From Adiantum capillus-veneris (taxonomy: Eukaryota > Streptophyta > Polypodiopsida > Polypodiales > Pteridaceae), in contig CM043947.1 in NCBI GenBank assembly GCA_014529385.2, positions 101,357,811 to 101,421,810 of the forward strand: DNA of 64,000 nucleotides, read 5' to 3'. A model generated the notes under the pieces. It did no database searches and was not told the origin of the DNA. It saw nothing but the letters and a program-made list of their open reading frames with translations. Position 1 is the stretch's first letter; each line of letters starts with the position of its first letter. A program made the position numbers and the translations under genes. Shown here piece after piece: positions 11,179-21,239 of the stretch.

Positions 11179-12035
11179 TTATGAGGTGGTTTCTGGTTTC
11201 TTCATATTACTCTCAAATGATCTCTCACGGTGTTCATCCCTTGGAATTCTTTCTGGTCCTTGCCCCAATATCCAATCTCGTATGGAATACCCTTGGTATT
11301 TGGTTTGTTCTACCTCCTGAGGAGTCATCATAACAAAGTTGTCATTATAACAATCCCTAAACAGGTAGGTTGATAGGTCTGCTGATCCCTTATCTTTGAT
11401 CTTGAAGATATAGATGATCTTCATGACCGTTAATTATCCTGGTTTGGCATGAGAAGTCCACAAAAGATCTTTTATGTTTCTATCTTCCCAACAATAGACT
11501 CCGATCCTAGGATTATCGGTACTAAGCCGTTTCAAAGCTTCAAGTCTACTTGATCGTATCCCTCGAATTTCAAAGTTGGTGGTCCTTCTTTTACTGTCAT
11601 ATTTGGGATTATAGTGTTTTCTTCTAACCCCCATTTGTCTATCACGTCAGGGTTTTTGACCCGTAAATATTGAGTTTTGTTTCGATCCATGTACATTTTT
11701 CCTTGTTTGTTTTCCTTAACCTCTTCTTCAAACTCAATACCATGGTCATCAATGCGAATAGAATACTCCTCGTTAGGGTCCAAGTAAACCTAGGCTCCAT
11801 GACGATTAGTCTTATAAAATGATAGTATATGCTTATAGCGCACTGTCGTTCCGGTTTTCGAGTGAGTCGAGTAAGAAGACATTTGGGATGTTGAATCTGA
11901 AAAAGTGCCTAAGACTTTTTCAGGAATTGTGTGCAAGGAATTGCCTTGATTCACGCTTTCTTCGGTAGATACTCTACTGGAGGTTTCTCCGAGTATGCCC
12001 TGATTTCCTAGTACACAATCAGATCTAAGGTTCAT
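11179..12035 (-). pseudogene. Element A gag, N-terminal domain
   Basis: Frames 11790-12035, 11532-11783 and 11179-11424 cover the start. The first residues MNLRSDCVLGNQG match MNLRSGRNLRNNQ in B, followed by STEESVNQG / STEGSVNQS. The block IRIDDHGIEFEEEVKE...NPDVIDKWGL matches the B block CVKIEERPSEFKDLV...NPNIVDKWGL. This N-terminal domain precedes the usual gag core and is also found in E. I do not recognise its function. The chosen start is the conserved M-x-LRS. Confidence 0.75.
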
Positions 12036-13991
12036 ATAGACTTATGAAGCCCTGGATAGAGTACTCACCTTTGGACTGACTTGTCATCAATTTAATTGCA
12101 ACTTTCTGTCAAGCCACAGATTCCTCGTCTGCAACATGATTCCTGTACAAATTTAATCAAGTTAGCTATTCTTCTATAAAGATAGTGGAGCTCTTGAGAA
12201 CTCTCGTGATTGGTCTCTGCGTATCACTTCAAATCGGGCTATGGGAGTCAAAATTTGACTTTCAGATTCGACTTTAGCAAAAACCAAAGGTCTAATCTGC
12301 AATTTGTAAACTGAGTGTATCTGTATCAATTTTAATCTGATTCAACCCAAAATTGCCATGTGGCCTTATATTATGTTGGTCTATCACTGTATGAGTTCAA
12401 AAGTTCAAAATGATGTCTCTAGATAGCAGAAGTAAATAATCGCGATTATTTACGTTTGTCAATTTTTTGGACTTTTTTGATAGGTTTGGCAAGTATACAA
12501 CTTGTTAGAGTCTCTGGGAAAATTTCAACAAGTTTGGACCAATTCTGATTAAGTTTATCAACTGTTTGGTGTTCGCAGACTCTAATTTTGAGAATCTGGC
12601 TTAAGTCTCCACTTTGGGATCCAAATTTCACCAAAATTGATTTGTGAGGTCTACTTGATGTGCTTGACCTTGTGGTATACTCAAATTTGCAAAATCATCA
12701 AGTTTTGAAACAGATGTAAATAATCGTGATTATTTACTTTTGATAATTCTTGCAAATATTTGCCCCAACTTTGACACATTTATGTTAAGCACCTTAAGTT
12801 AAGATCACTAGCCAATTTCCATCCAGTTTGGACAATTTTTGGTCAAATGGTCATCAATTATCTGTCAGCAGGCTAACTTTGCAATTTTAGTCACCAATTT
12901 CACTCTTGCGATCCAAATCTTACCAAATTTGGTTTGTGGGCTTATTACAACATGGTGAAGCTAGTGGTATGCCGACTTGGTAAAAAAAGTTGAAAAATAG
13001 GACATAAGTAAATAATCGTGATTATTTACTTCTGACAAATTTTTGCAAATTTTTGGTCAACTGAGCATATACACATGTTTATCACATCAACATAAGCCTA
13101 TGAATCAAATTTCAACAAGTTTGGACAAATTTTTCCCAAATTTATACTCAAGATTCAAAAAGTCAGTACAAACTTTAGTTTTTACCCTGTTTTTTGCCAG
13201 TTTAGTGATCCAAATCTTTTAGGTCTTCACAAAAGTTTTTTGTACACATGCAATGAGTCAATGGTAAGAACCTTGGCCAATTTAGAGCAGAAAGTTAATA
13301 ATCGTGATTATTAACTTTAGGCTTGAAATGAGTACTTTTTTGCAATTTTCTCAATGACAGTCTTTTTATGATGTTTTTTAAGCCTATAAATTAAGTCAAA
13401 ACTTAATTTGGCCTAAAATGCCAAGAAAAAGTAAATAATCTGAGTTTTGGTCAACTTCTTGAAATTTTTTACCTCGAAGTGTCTTTGAGCTTACCCACTG
13501 GTTCGGACAACTCTTAGACTTACTCTCCAGTCGGATTGAGTGGATTCGAGTCTTTGGCAAGCTATTTCTAGCCGTAGACCTGAAATTCTGCAACTTCCGA
13601 TAACAACTCACACTTGATTCTTTCAGAGAGAGCAATGTTTTGAAATCCACCTCGGATCCTACTTACCCTACTCCTAGATTCTCATGCAATGGGGTTGTGA
13701 AAAGTGTCCACAAACACTCGTTTTCTTGTGTTTTTTATGTTTTTCAGAATCTTGATCTTAAGACTTGTCTCGTCTACCAATCATTCTCCAAATCCTAATC
13801 TAAATCTACAATCCTACAGTTTTAAAGGTACTCAACAAGTACGATTACTTCCAAGCTACCTCTACACAACAAACGACAATCTTAAGCTATGCGGTTTCAA
13901 AAAGAAAGTTTTGAACTCTAGGCAAATCTAAAGGAAGTTATAGGACAACTACACAACACGCTCGTGTTTTCCCTTAGTTTAGGTCTCTTCA
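12036..13991 (-). other. Leader of element A between primer site and gag
   Basis: A leader of nearly 2 kb without a credible ORF. It is built of degenerate units of about 285 bp, each with phrases like CAAGTTTGGAC, GATCCAAATCTTACCAAA and TGTGGGCTTATTACAACATGG, and each carrying one palindrome. The same leader is present in A-prime (19130-20246 plus 35808-36618). It would be the 5-prime UTR of the genomic RNA. Confidence 0.75.
12432..13315. repeat. A-type palindrome array in the leader
   Basis: Copies are at 12432-12453 (perfect, GTAAATAATCG plus reverse complement), 12716-12737, 13008-13029 (both with one centre mismatch, CGTG) and 13294-13315 (GTTAATAATCG-type arms). Starts are 284, 292 and 286 bp apart. 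A half-site follows at 13431-13440. The 10-bp core AATCGCGATT also occurs once in the LTR at 14347-14356. Confidence 0.9.
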
Positions 13992-14010
13992 ATCCCCGGC
14001 AGTGGCACCA
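13992..14010 (-). promoter_or_regulatory. Primer-binding site of A (tRNA-Asp-like)
   Basis: On the minus strand TGGTGCCACTGCCGGGGAT lies two bases after the LTR end. It resembles the tRNA-Asp primer site known from Athila-type elements, with a few changes probably due to decay; A-prime and B carry closer matches. Confidence 0.75.
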
Positions 14011-14012
14011 AA

Positions 14013-14895
14013 TGTGGGACGCATGTCTAACCTCACCATCCTATCTTATTGCAGTATTAGCAAGAACCACGATTAATTTGTCAAACCATGGGACGAAGCT
14101 GACTCGACTAGTGCATAGAGGCTGCAAGAGGTTGTCAATCTCTTGGAAAATAACTAACAACTCGCATCTAACTCAAGCTACACTCTAGTGACTGAAATCA
14201 CCAAAAGCCAATCGCTCATCGCTAAGCAAATCACATCTGTTACAGCATCAAATGACATCCAAACATAACAAAACTTCTAGGACAAGTTTATAAGACCTAA
14301 GCACACATGCCTATGGCTTCAAACCCCACTTTAGGTCAAGTTCCAAAATCGCGATTATTGACAGTAGTGGATTTTTAACCTAGTCGTTTTCGACCCAGAA
14401 TGCATCTAAATGCTTAGCAATGATGCCACAATACCTCACCTATGCTTAATTTTCGATTTAAAAGTGCAAATTCCTAGTTATGATGAAATTAGGCCTCGGG
14501 TCGACGATGCCAAAAGCTACGAAATACTGTGAATGGCTTACGTCAATGCGTAGAGCTCTTACCTGCGGTTGCAATGCAACAAACGCAATCGCAATGTGAC
14601 AACCGGAGAGGGAGTAGGAAGCGCGAGAAGGAGAGAAGTGAGCGCCGTTAGCTCACGATGTATATTTTTTATCCAAAAACTTATAAAAAACTTACAAAAA
14701 TTGGCTTTTATACCTTAGCTAAGGTTTTTGGGTGGTAAAAACTAATAATCTGGAGTTCTATCAAAGCTGAGAATTGACTTAATTACAAAGTTTACCAAGA
14801 AAATAGGAGTTATAATATTCCCGATTTATCAAAATAATAATTGTTTTACAAGGAGAACTGTGAAAAATGGTGTCCGCGTTAGCTTGATGCTAACA
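14013..14895 (-). repeat. 5-prime LTR of element A
   Basis: About 883 bp with TG...CA ends: minus-strand start TGTTAGCATC, end GTCCCACA next to the primer site. A TATA-like TATAAAAG is at about 14705-14713. It is homologous along its length to the LTR of A-prime (36641-37569), which fixes both ends. The outer end abuts the polypurine tract of H. Confidence 0.85.
14704..14713 (-). promoter_or_regulatory. TATA-like box in A LTR
   Basis: The minus strand reads GGTATAAAAGCC about 185 bp inside the LTR start. The same position in A-prime (about 37332-37341) also reads GGTATAAAAGCC. Confidence 0.6.
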
Positions 14896-14911
14896 ATTGC
14901 CCACCCCCTCG
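14896..14911 (-). promoter_or_regulatory. Polypurine tract of H
   Basis: The minus strand reads CGAGGGGGTGGGCAAT. The same tract, CGAGGGGGTGGGCAAT, precedes the 3-prime LTR of G at 59001-59016. Confidence 0.75.
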
Positions 14912-15041
14912 TTGAATATTCATGTTCAATCACGTATATGCTTATTGCACCAAAAAACTCCCCACCTAAACAAACTCGCTGTACACCATAAAATCCCTAA
15001 TATATGTACAAACACTGGCACCTATCACCAGCTGCCTTTGT

Positions 15042-16070
15042 TCATGTGGGTTGCTCAACCCACTGCTTTACAACATGGATACCACCTCGGTCAAACACTT
15101 GGCTTTCGTCTTGCCCGTCCACCTGCAACAACCTCCCATAGTGCTGTATCCCAGGACATAGCCAATCTTCCACATAAGCTGCTCTCATCATGCTTCCATT
15201 GCTCCTAGAATGCATTGGCATATTGTTCACTTCCAAGAAAACACCACCAAATGCATCACAACTCCCATCAGACATACCATCACAGACGCGGAACATACCA
15301 TGCCCTCCCTCCCAACCATACAACGCAAGATCCTCCTCAAGCAAATCTTGTACTTGCTCAAAAACTTACTACACAGCTACGTTTATTAGCATCCCCTTCA
15401 ACCACCATACACAAACTTCCTTTATCTCGGACAAGTCCACACCCTTGGGTTTATCTTCATGCTCAAAAGAACCACTGCGCTTAGCGGGCAACTCTTTCAA
15501 CATAGGTACCCTGGTCCCCATCACTTCCATACTCACCTCCGTACCTGCCTCTGTTGGCACCACCAAAGCAGCAGACTTGTGCTCTCCCAAAGAAACCTCC
15601 AGCTGTAGAGGGGGAGACCCTTGTATCACCTGCATTCTAGTCAAACATTTCCCAAAAAGCACCTGTGTCTCTTCATCCATCTCACCCACCGGGTCATCAA
15701 ACCCGTAGTCAGTTTCATCTTCAATGCATTCGTGGCCAAAAGAACCTATATCCAAGGCGCCACCCGTGAAATCCATAGGCGATTGCAGTTGCTCTTCCCT
15801 TTGATAAGCATCCAATACCTCTTGCTTGCCATCTTCTTCAACCTGTTCTTCTTTCTTAGCCACAACAATTCTCTCCTTCTTGGGAAACCCTTTTATCTGC
15901 TGTACAATCAAAGCACCTTCCATAGCTACCTTGATGAGAATCGTCATTAGCATGGTGCCGCATAGCACCCTCATCTACATGTCTTTATTCCCAAGCTCCA
16001 AAGCTATCACCAGCTCATCGTTTATAGTGGCAACCACCACATTCTTATGCACATAACACGGTAACTTCAC
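15042..16070 (-). pseudogene. H accessory coding region (C-terminal part of the gag-only family)
   Basis: Frames 15369-15974 and 15042-15344 match G 58125-58840 in order. Shared blocks are TMLMTILIKVAMEGALIVQQI (G: AMLMAMLAKIVVEYAIVVQQV), VWWLKGMLI and LLEEDLALYG (G: EWWLKGMLIKL and LLDEDLALYG). The region is acidic, with two helical Met/Leu/Val/Gln-rich segments that resemble each other. I do not recognise the domain; it is not protease or RT. Frameshifts separate the parts. Confidence 0.65.
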
Positions 16071-16136
16071 CTTTACCAACATAGACCCTTCGGATTCTGT
16101 CTCCTAGCTCGTATCTCTATCCTCATCACTCGTTTC

Positions 16137-17100
16137 CTAGAAGCTTGAGCTTGTAGCCTCATCAGCTTCACCATAGGCCGATTCGGTATCAGCATCATCA
16201 TCCTCTAGCTGCTTCACAAAATCTGGACCATCGTCGTGCCCACTTTCGTCATCCAAACCCAAGCTCTCGGCACCTACCATTTGGCGACGATCTGTTACCC
16301 TTTCATACAAGCACTCCACGAGAATAGGCTCCAGCTCTTCAAGTTGCACTAGACACTTGGCATCTGCTAACTCCTTTACACACAGGCTCTCTTCAATAAA
16401 AGGCTCATCTTTGTTGACAAGCTCTTCCACCATCGGAATAGACGCTTCTCCAACAGGTGATTCCCAAGTACCATAGTCAATCATAGGCCTTACCCTAACA
16501 GGCTCCACACTTCGCATCACTGGCACCATCCTCGATGAGCCCATAGAACAAATTGCCGCTTCAACATGCACACAATCTGTAGGCTTTAACAAGCCTAACT
16601 CTAGTTTTCTTTTCATTTTCTTGCTCTTCAATCGGGAAACTCTGACTGCCTTGGCATAAGTCTTTGGCTCTTCATCATCCACCTTATCTTGAACTCGAGG
16701 ACCCATGCAAGCTAGGAATTTCTCCATCTTGAAACCATCCGCATTGACCACTCCGGTGATAGCCACTAAATTCTTCCGGCTTGCTTCAAAATTTTCGACA
16801 AAAGCATAAAAATTTCACTTACTTCTTATCGCAGCTCTTTGATCTCTTCATCCGCCTCAGCAGCTGACACCACTTTGCAAACTTGCAGAGAAATTGATCT
16901 CGAAAACTAACCCAATCCTGCTTATCCGTAGCTTCTAGACCGTCGAACCATGCCTTTGGTTTACCTCGCAGAACCAACGGCACTGTCTCTAGCTTTTCTT
17001 CATCACTCCACCTTTGCAATGAGAGCATAAATAACTTGAAATCTGCCAGCCATTCATCCGCATCTTCATCACCATTGAAAATTAAGCCGACACTCTACCC
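16137..17100 (-). pseudogene. H gag
   Basis: Upstream bases encode DADEWLADFKLF, then LQRWSDEEKLETVPLVLRGKPKAWFDGLEA, the gag pattern of a short capsid domain (compare GKAKLWCDSLGEEEKADCEALEAAF in G). Frame 16137-16766 continues with the region equivalent to G's EEVRDKVKRDGPMSYEEAVALARARTKKILKK (here VQDKVDDEEPKTYAKAVRVSRLKSKKMKRK) and an acidic tail ending at 16137. A frameshift lies at 16770-16820. There is no zinc knuckle. Confidence 0.7.
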
Positions 17101-17142
17101 ATTTCTGCTTACAAACGTATCACCAAGGAGCAATCAGTGTGC

Positions 17143-17160
17143 TCCTCAATGGGGGCACCA
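17143..17160 (-). promoter_or_regulatory. Primer-binding site of H
   Basis: The minus strand reads TGGTGCCCCCATTGAGGA. The same site is used by G, K and M (and a changed form by F). Its complement ends in CCA and has the conserved C at tRNA position 61, so it fits a tRNA 3-prime end with acceptor GCCCCCA; I cannot name the tRNA. Confidence 0.75.
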
Positions 17161-17165
17161 GAAGA

Positions 17166-19056
17166 TGGAGAGAATGGGGAACACACCAGACACACAAACA
17201 GCGGCCTCTATATAGCTGAGGGTATTCACAACACCCCTGCCCTCTCAAAAACATCTTTGAAAAAAACAACCTTCACTAGCAGGGCCTCGCCTGCACTCTA
17301 CCCGATGCACCGCCCACAAGATCACCCACCCACATGTACACACCACTACTACTGATCTCGACCCTCTCAACCCACACGACTCCTCTTAGTCACTCTCTCT
17401 GTGCACACACACATGTCGCCGGTTCGGGGGGACACACACACTTCCACACTGCCGACACCGCACGACACGAACGAGAGCCAGAGAAAAAGAAAAGGGGAGG
17501 GGAAAATCAACACCGCACGCGGCAAAACGGGTGCAATCTTGACTAAAAAAAGACCATTACAACCTTCGAAACGCCATGACCTTGGCTAATCCCAGGGAAG
17601 AAAAAAACATTCTTTCACTACCCAGCACAACCCACTATGTAGGGGGCTCCCAAAGAAACTCACCGCTATTGGGCCGACACTTCCCTCGATCCAAAGCCAC
17701 CAATCGAGTCTTCAACTGTTATCATCCTTCTCCATTCGCCCCTGCAAGGAAGTGCCTTGGCGAACTCTTCCTACTATTTCGCTTCCAAGCTGCTATGCCG
17801 CGCTTCACCACCTGGTGTCGCTTTGGTGACTTCCCTCGTGCATCTTCGATCACCGATTGCATGGACCGCTTCCTCTTGGTAGCCTTCATTAGCCCCTTCT
17901 TCTGCAAAAACTCCTTGCTTTTTTCAAGCCGCTTCATTGACAATGCATGCTGGCCTCCATCACCGAGCGCACAAATCTTCCTTGTCTTCCAATTCCTCCT
18001 CTTCCTCCCCAAGCCCAAGGAGCAAAAAAGAAAACCTTTTTCTCGCCCAAACGTCGCCCCACCTTTTTTCTTTCTCCCCGCTTTTTCCAAACTTACTTAA
18101 AACACCCAGCAGTAGCGCCGGACCTTTTAGTGTTTTTTTGTTTACTTAAGCCTTCCTTTCCTTTTACTTGGCCTTGAGTTTATTACCTTTTCCCCCCCCT
18201 TGAGTCCACCCACCCCTTTGCTTCTTTTAATTACAACCAAGGAGTGTTCGTTTCCCACATGGTCGGTCCTTCTATGTGCACGGATTTGTTGAACCCCCTT
18301 CTCGCGAAGTCACATCCCTGCCAGCTTCACCCTTGGAGAGCTTTTCCGCATTCGGAACACTCCACATCCTTCCACCGCAAGTCGCCCAATTGGAAAAAGA
18401 TCAAGTTCGCCCCCTTCTGTCGTGATTGTCTGTCAACTTGAAGTAGGCGCATCTCCATGTCCCTGACTCCGATTGGCAAGCCACAAATTTTGGCTGACTC
18501 CCTATGTCGCATGCAACTTTCCAAAACTCTAGAAGCTCAAAAAAACTCCTGTCGGCGCGCCTACCAATGAGCACATACCCGACCCCTGGCAAATATTCCT
18601 TAGGCCATAACTTGCTCGTCTGAGCTCCGAATGGCAATCTGAAAAGACCGGCATGCTCCACAGCTCGAGCTTGACATGCCTATCCACTGATCCCAATTTT
18701 TGCCATGTGTTTGTACATGCCCTGCTCGTCGGGGATCTGCAAAGAATTCCATCTTCGGACAATCATAACTTTCACATCGGGACTCCGTTTGACGAGTCGT
18801 TTGGATAGGCTCATAGACCATCTCAAAGAACATATTCTAGAACATTGACTCAGCATTCCGGGCACCTTTTCCTGCTATTCCACCTTGACCATTCTGGGGC
18901 CTTTTTGGCCTAAAAAACCGCATTAGACATACACTTTTGCCACGATATGCTCTCCCAAGGCCTTCATTCCTGCTTTAGCCCTTTTCCATGAGCCTACTAG
19001 CACCCTTTGCATTGCATAGCACACTTCCTAGCACGGACCAACTTTGGTTACACCAA
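17166..19056 (-). repeat. 5-prime LTR of H
   Basis: About 1.9 kb. The outer end (minus strand) reads TTGGTGTAACCAAAG, matching TTGGTGCACCCAAAG in F and TTGGTGTAGCCAAA in G. The inner end is ACACCCTCTCCA-like next to the primer site. Long open frames on either strand within it (17576-18100, 17722-18090) are not conserved in the F or G LTRs and are not genes. Confidence 0.75.
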
Positions 19057-20246
19057 CGCTTTCTTCAGTCGATACTCTACTAGAGGTTTCTCCAAGTATG
19101 CCCTGATTTCCTAGTACACGACCAGGAGTACTTACCTTAGGATTGACTTGTTGTCAATTTCTTCCACTTGACTGGATTGCACTTTTTGTCTGAGCTACCG
19201 ATTCCTCGTCTGTAACCTGATTCCTGAACAAATTTGATCAAGTTAGATATTCCACCACAAAGATAGTATAGTTTTTGCTAGTTATTATGATTGGTCTATG
19301 TGTATCATTGCAAATCGAGCTAATTGAGTCAACCATTACAATTTTCAAACTCGTCTTTAATAAAAATCAAAGGACTAATCTGCAACTCGAACTAAGTGAA
19401 CATGTACCAATTTGGATCCGATTGAACCTAAACTTTCCCGCTGGCCTTGTATTATGTTGGGCTAACACTGTACAAGCTCAAAAGTCAAAATGGGTGGCTC
19501 TGTGTAGCAGTAGTAAATAATCGTGATTATTTACTTTGGTCAGTTTTTTACCCTTTTTGGCTTGATTTGCCAAGTATACAACTTGTTAAGGTCCTTGGAC
19601 AAGTTTCAACAAGTTTGGACAAAACCGTTTAAGTTTATCAACTGTTTCGTGTCTGTAGACTCGGTTTTTAAGAATCTAGCTTAAGTCTCACTTTTGTGAT
19701 CTAAATTTCACCAAAATTAATTTGCGTGGTCTACTTGATATGCTTGACCTTGTGGTATGCTCAAATATGTATGATTGTCAATTTTTGAAGCAGATATAAA
19801 TAATCATGATTATTTACTTTTGTTAATTTTGCAAGTTTTTTGCCCCAATCTTGACACAGATATGTTAAGCACTTCAACTTAAGGTCTCTAGCCAAGTTTC
19901 ATCAAGTTTGGACTAATTTTGGTCAAATGGTCATCAATTTTCAGTCCGTAGATTGACTTTGCAAATTTGGTCACAATTTTCAATCCAATGATCCAAATCT
20001 TACCAAATTTTGGTTTGTGGGCTTATTACAACATGGTAAAACTAGTGGTATGCTAACTTGGTCGAAAAAGTTGAAAAATAGGACAAATGTAAATAATCGC
20101 AATTATTTACAACTAACAACCTTTTGCATCTTTTTTGGTCAAATCAACATGTACTTATATTTATGACATCAATACAAGTCTATGAATCAAATTTCATCAA
20201 GTTTGGACTATTTTTTCCCAGTTTACACTCAAGTTTCAGAAACTCA
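19057..20246 (-). mobile_element. A-prime, left part: gag start and leader of a second A-family copy
   Basis: The bases 19057-19130 match the A gag start (GAAAGCG, GTAGAGTATCGAC, AGGGCATACTTGGAG in short pieces), and 19130-20246 match the A leader 12060-13165 throughout. It is cut on the left by the H LTR within the gag codons and on the right by B. The continuation is at 35804-37569. Confidence 0.85.
19513..20110. repeat. A-type palindromes in A-prime leader
   Basis: Copies are at 19513-19534, 19796-19817 (degraded, ATAAATAATCA arm) and 20089-20110. Starts are 283 and 293 bp apart, matching A. A fourth copy at 35936-35957 lies across the B insertion; with B removed it is 286 bp after the third. 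Confidence 0.9.
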
Positions 20247-20870
20247 TGTTAAGGCGGTTACGCCGCTAGCGGAAGCTAAATAGCGAGAACTCAACCAACA
20301 ACAGAATTTGTCAGACGAGGACGGAGCTTGACCCGCAGGCGCATGGAAACAACTAGGTGGGTGTCAAATCACCTACTCGACCTTCTAATGACAATCACTA
20401 CTAAGGAAATCAAATCTAAGTTCTAAAATACGCAAGTGACTGAAATCCTTACTACGAACGAATGCTATACGAAACAGGATCTAGAATCATCGAATCGATC
20501 TCAAACTCAAGGGAAAGTCTATGCACTAGGTAAGAACAACACCCTAAAGACTTGAACTGCAAAATCAACCTACAACCACTCCGTGCGGTAAACGCGTATG
20601 AAGACAGGCCGGAAAATACAGGTGATCAAAACTTGACCCCGATGGTACTAATGTGTAGCTCTACTCGTTGTGGTTCTATAGATATGCTGCACGCTCTATT
20701 CCGACACACGAGTTGGAAGAAAACTCACACCGAAGCTCGTAGGAACTTACCACACGTAGAAGCCGATAGCGCGCACTCTTGGTATCTGTGCGTAGCTCTC
20801 ACCGTTGCTAACACAATGGCGGTGTCGCTTCTCCAATGGCGGCCCCGTAGCTCGCGTAGCAAGAAGATAA

Positions 20871-20903
<33 letters not shown>

Positions 20904-21190
20904 ACACAGTCACGGCGCTCAAAAACTCACTTTGATTAATAATTGAATCTTCTTTTAGGTTACAAAACTTTGGCTTATATACCTCAGCCTTGGAGGTGAG
21001 AACATCTCTAATTATTTACATCAACAGATGAAATTACTTCGGGATTACAAGCTGGAAACTCAATTGAGTCCCGTTACTTAATGAATGGCTCAAATCAAAA
21101 TTAATGTCGGAAAGACATTTATTACAATCAATGGTTACAAAATGATGGGTGTGAGCAAAAATGCGGGTGTGATCCTCTGCTAGCTCAACA
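20247..21190 (-). repeat. 3-prime LTR of B
   Basis: 944 bp, TGTT...AACA ends. A CT/GA microsatellite of 29 bases is at 20873-20901, where the other LTR has 21. The minus-strand TATA-like box TATATAAG is at about 20974-20981, with the GA tract some 75 bp downstream. The open plus-strand frame 20552-20935 is antisense LTR sequence and is copied in the other LTR. Confidence 0.97.
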
Positions 21191-21205
21191 CTCCCCCCCT
21201 CCGCG
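21191..21205 (-). promoter_or_regulatory. Polypurine tract of B
   Basis: The minus strand reads CGCGGAGGGGGGGAG directly before the 3-prime LTR start TGTTGAGC. This is the expected plus-strand primer. Confidence 0.85.
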
Positions 21206-21239
21206 TTCATGTCGTCCCTGACATGACTTTTAGGCTTGA

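Larger units (their letters stand above)
1..14895 (-). mobile_element. Element A: decayed Tat/Athila-like Ty3/gypsy LTR retrotransposon, 3-prime end outside window
   Basis: Read on the minus strand from 14895 downwards, the order is 5-prime LTR, tRNA-Asp-like primer site, leader with palindromes, gag-protease, start of RT, a foreign chromovirus segment, ORF-X, a spacer with palindromes, and ORF-Y running off the left edge. The order matches element B, which supports reading it as one element. Every ORF carries stops or frameshifts. The 3-prime LTR and target duplication lie outside the window. Its outer LTR end meets the polypurine tract of element H, so A inserted into H. Confidence 0.85.
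14896..19056 (-). mobile_element. Element H: gag-only LTR retrotransposon
   Basis: From right to left: a 1.9-kb 5-prime LTR, primer site, gag, a second acidic coding region and a polypurine tract at 14896-14911. The 3-prime LTR is not visible, because element A is inserted exactly there. The coding region and LTR are related to F and G. No protease, RT or integrase is seen in the 2.2-kb interior. The outer LTR end splits the start of A-prime gag, so H is younger than A-prime. Confidence 0.8.

Noticed and set aside
17576-18100. Open frames in the H LTR
   Set aside because: They overlap on both strands, have no domain and are not conserved in the F and G LTRs.
20552-20935. Open plus-strand frame found twice, at 20552-20935 and 35173-35559, as a duplicated gene
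   Set aside because: It lies in both LTRs of B, is antisense to the element, ends in the CT repeat and has no recognisable domain; duplication is due to the LTRs.
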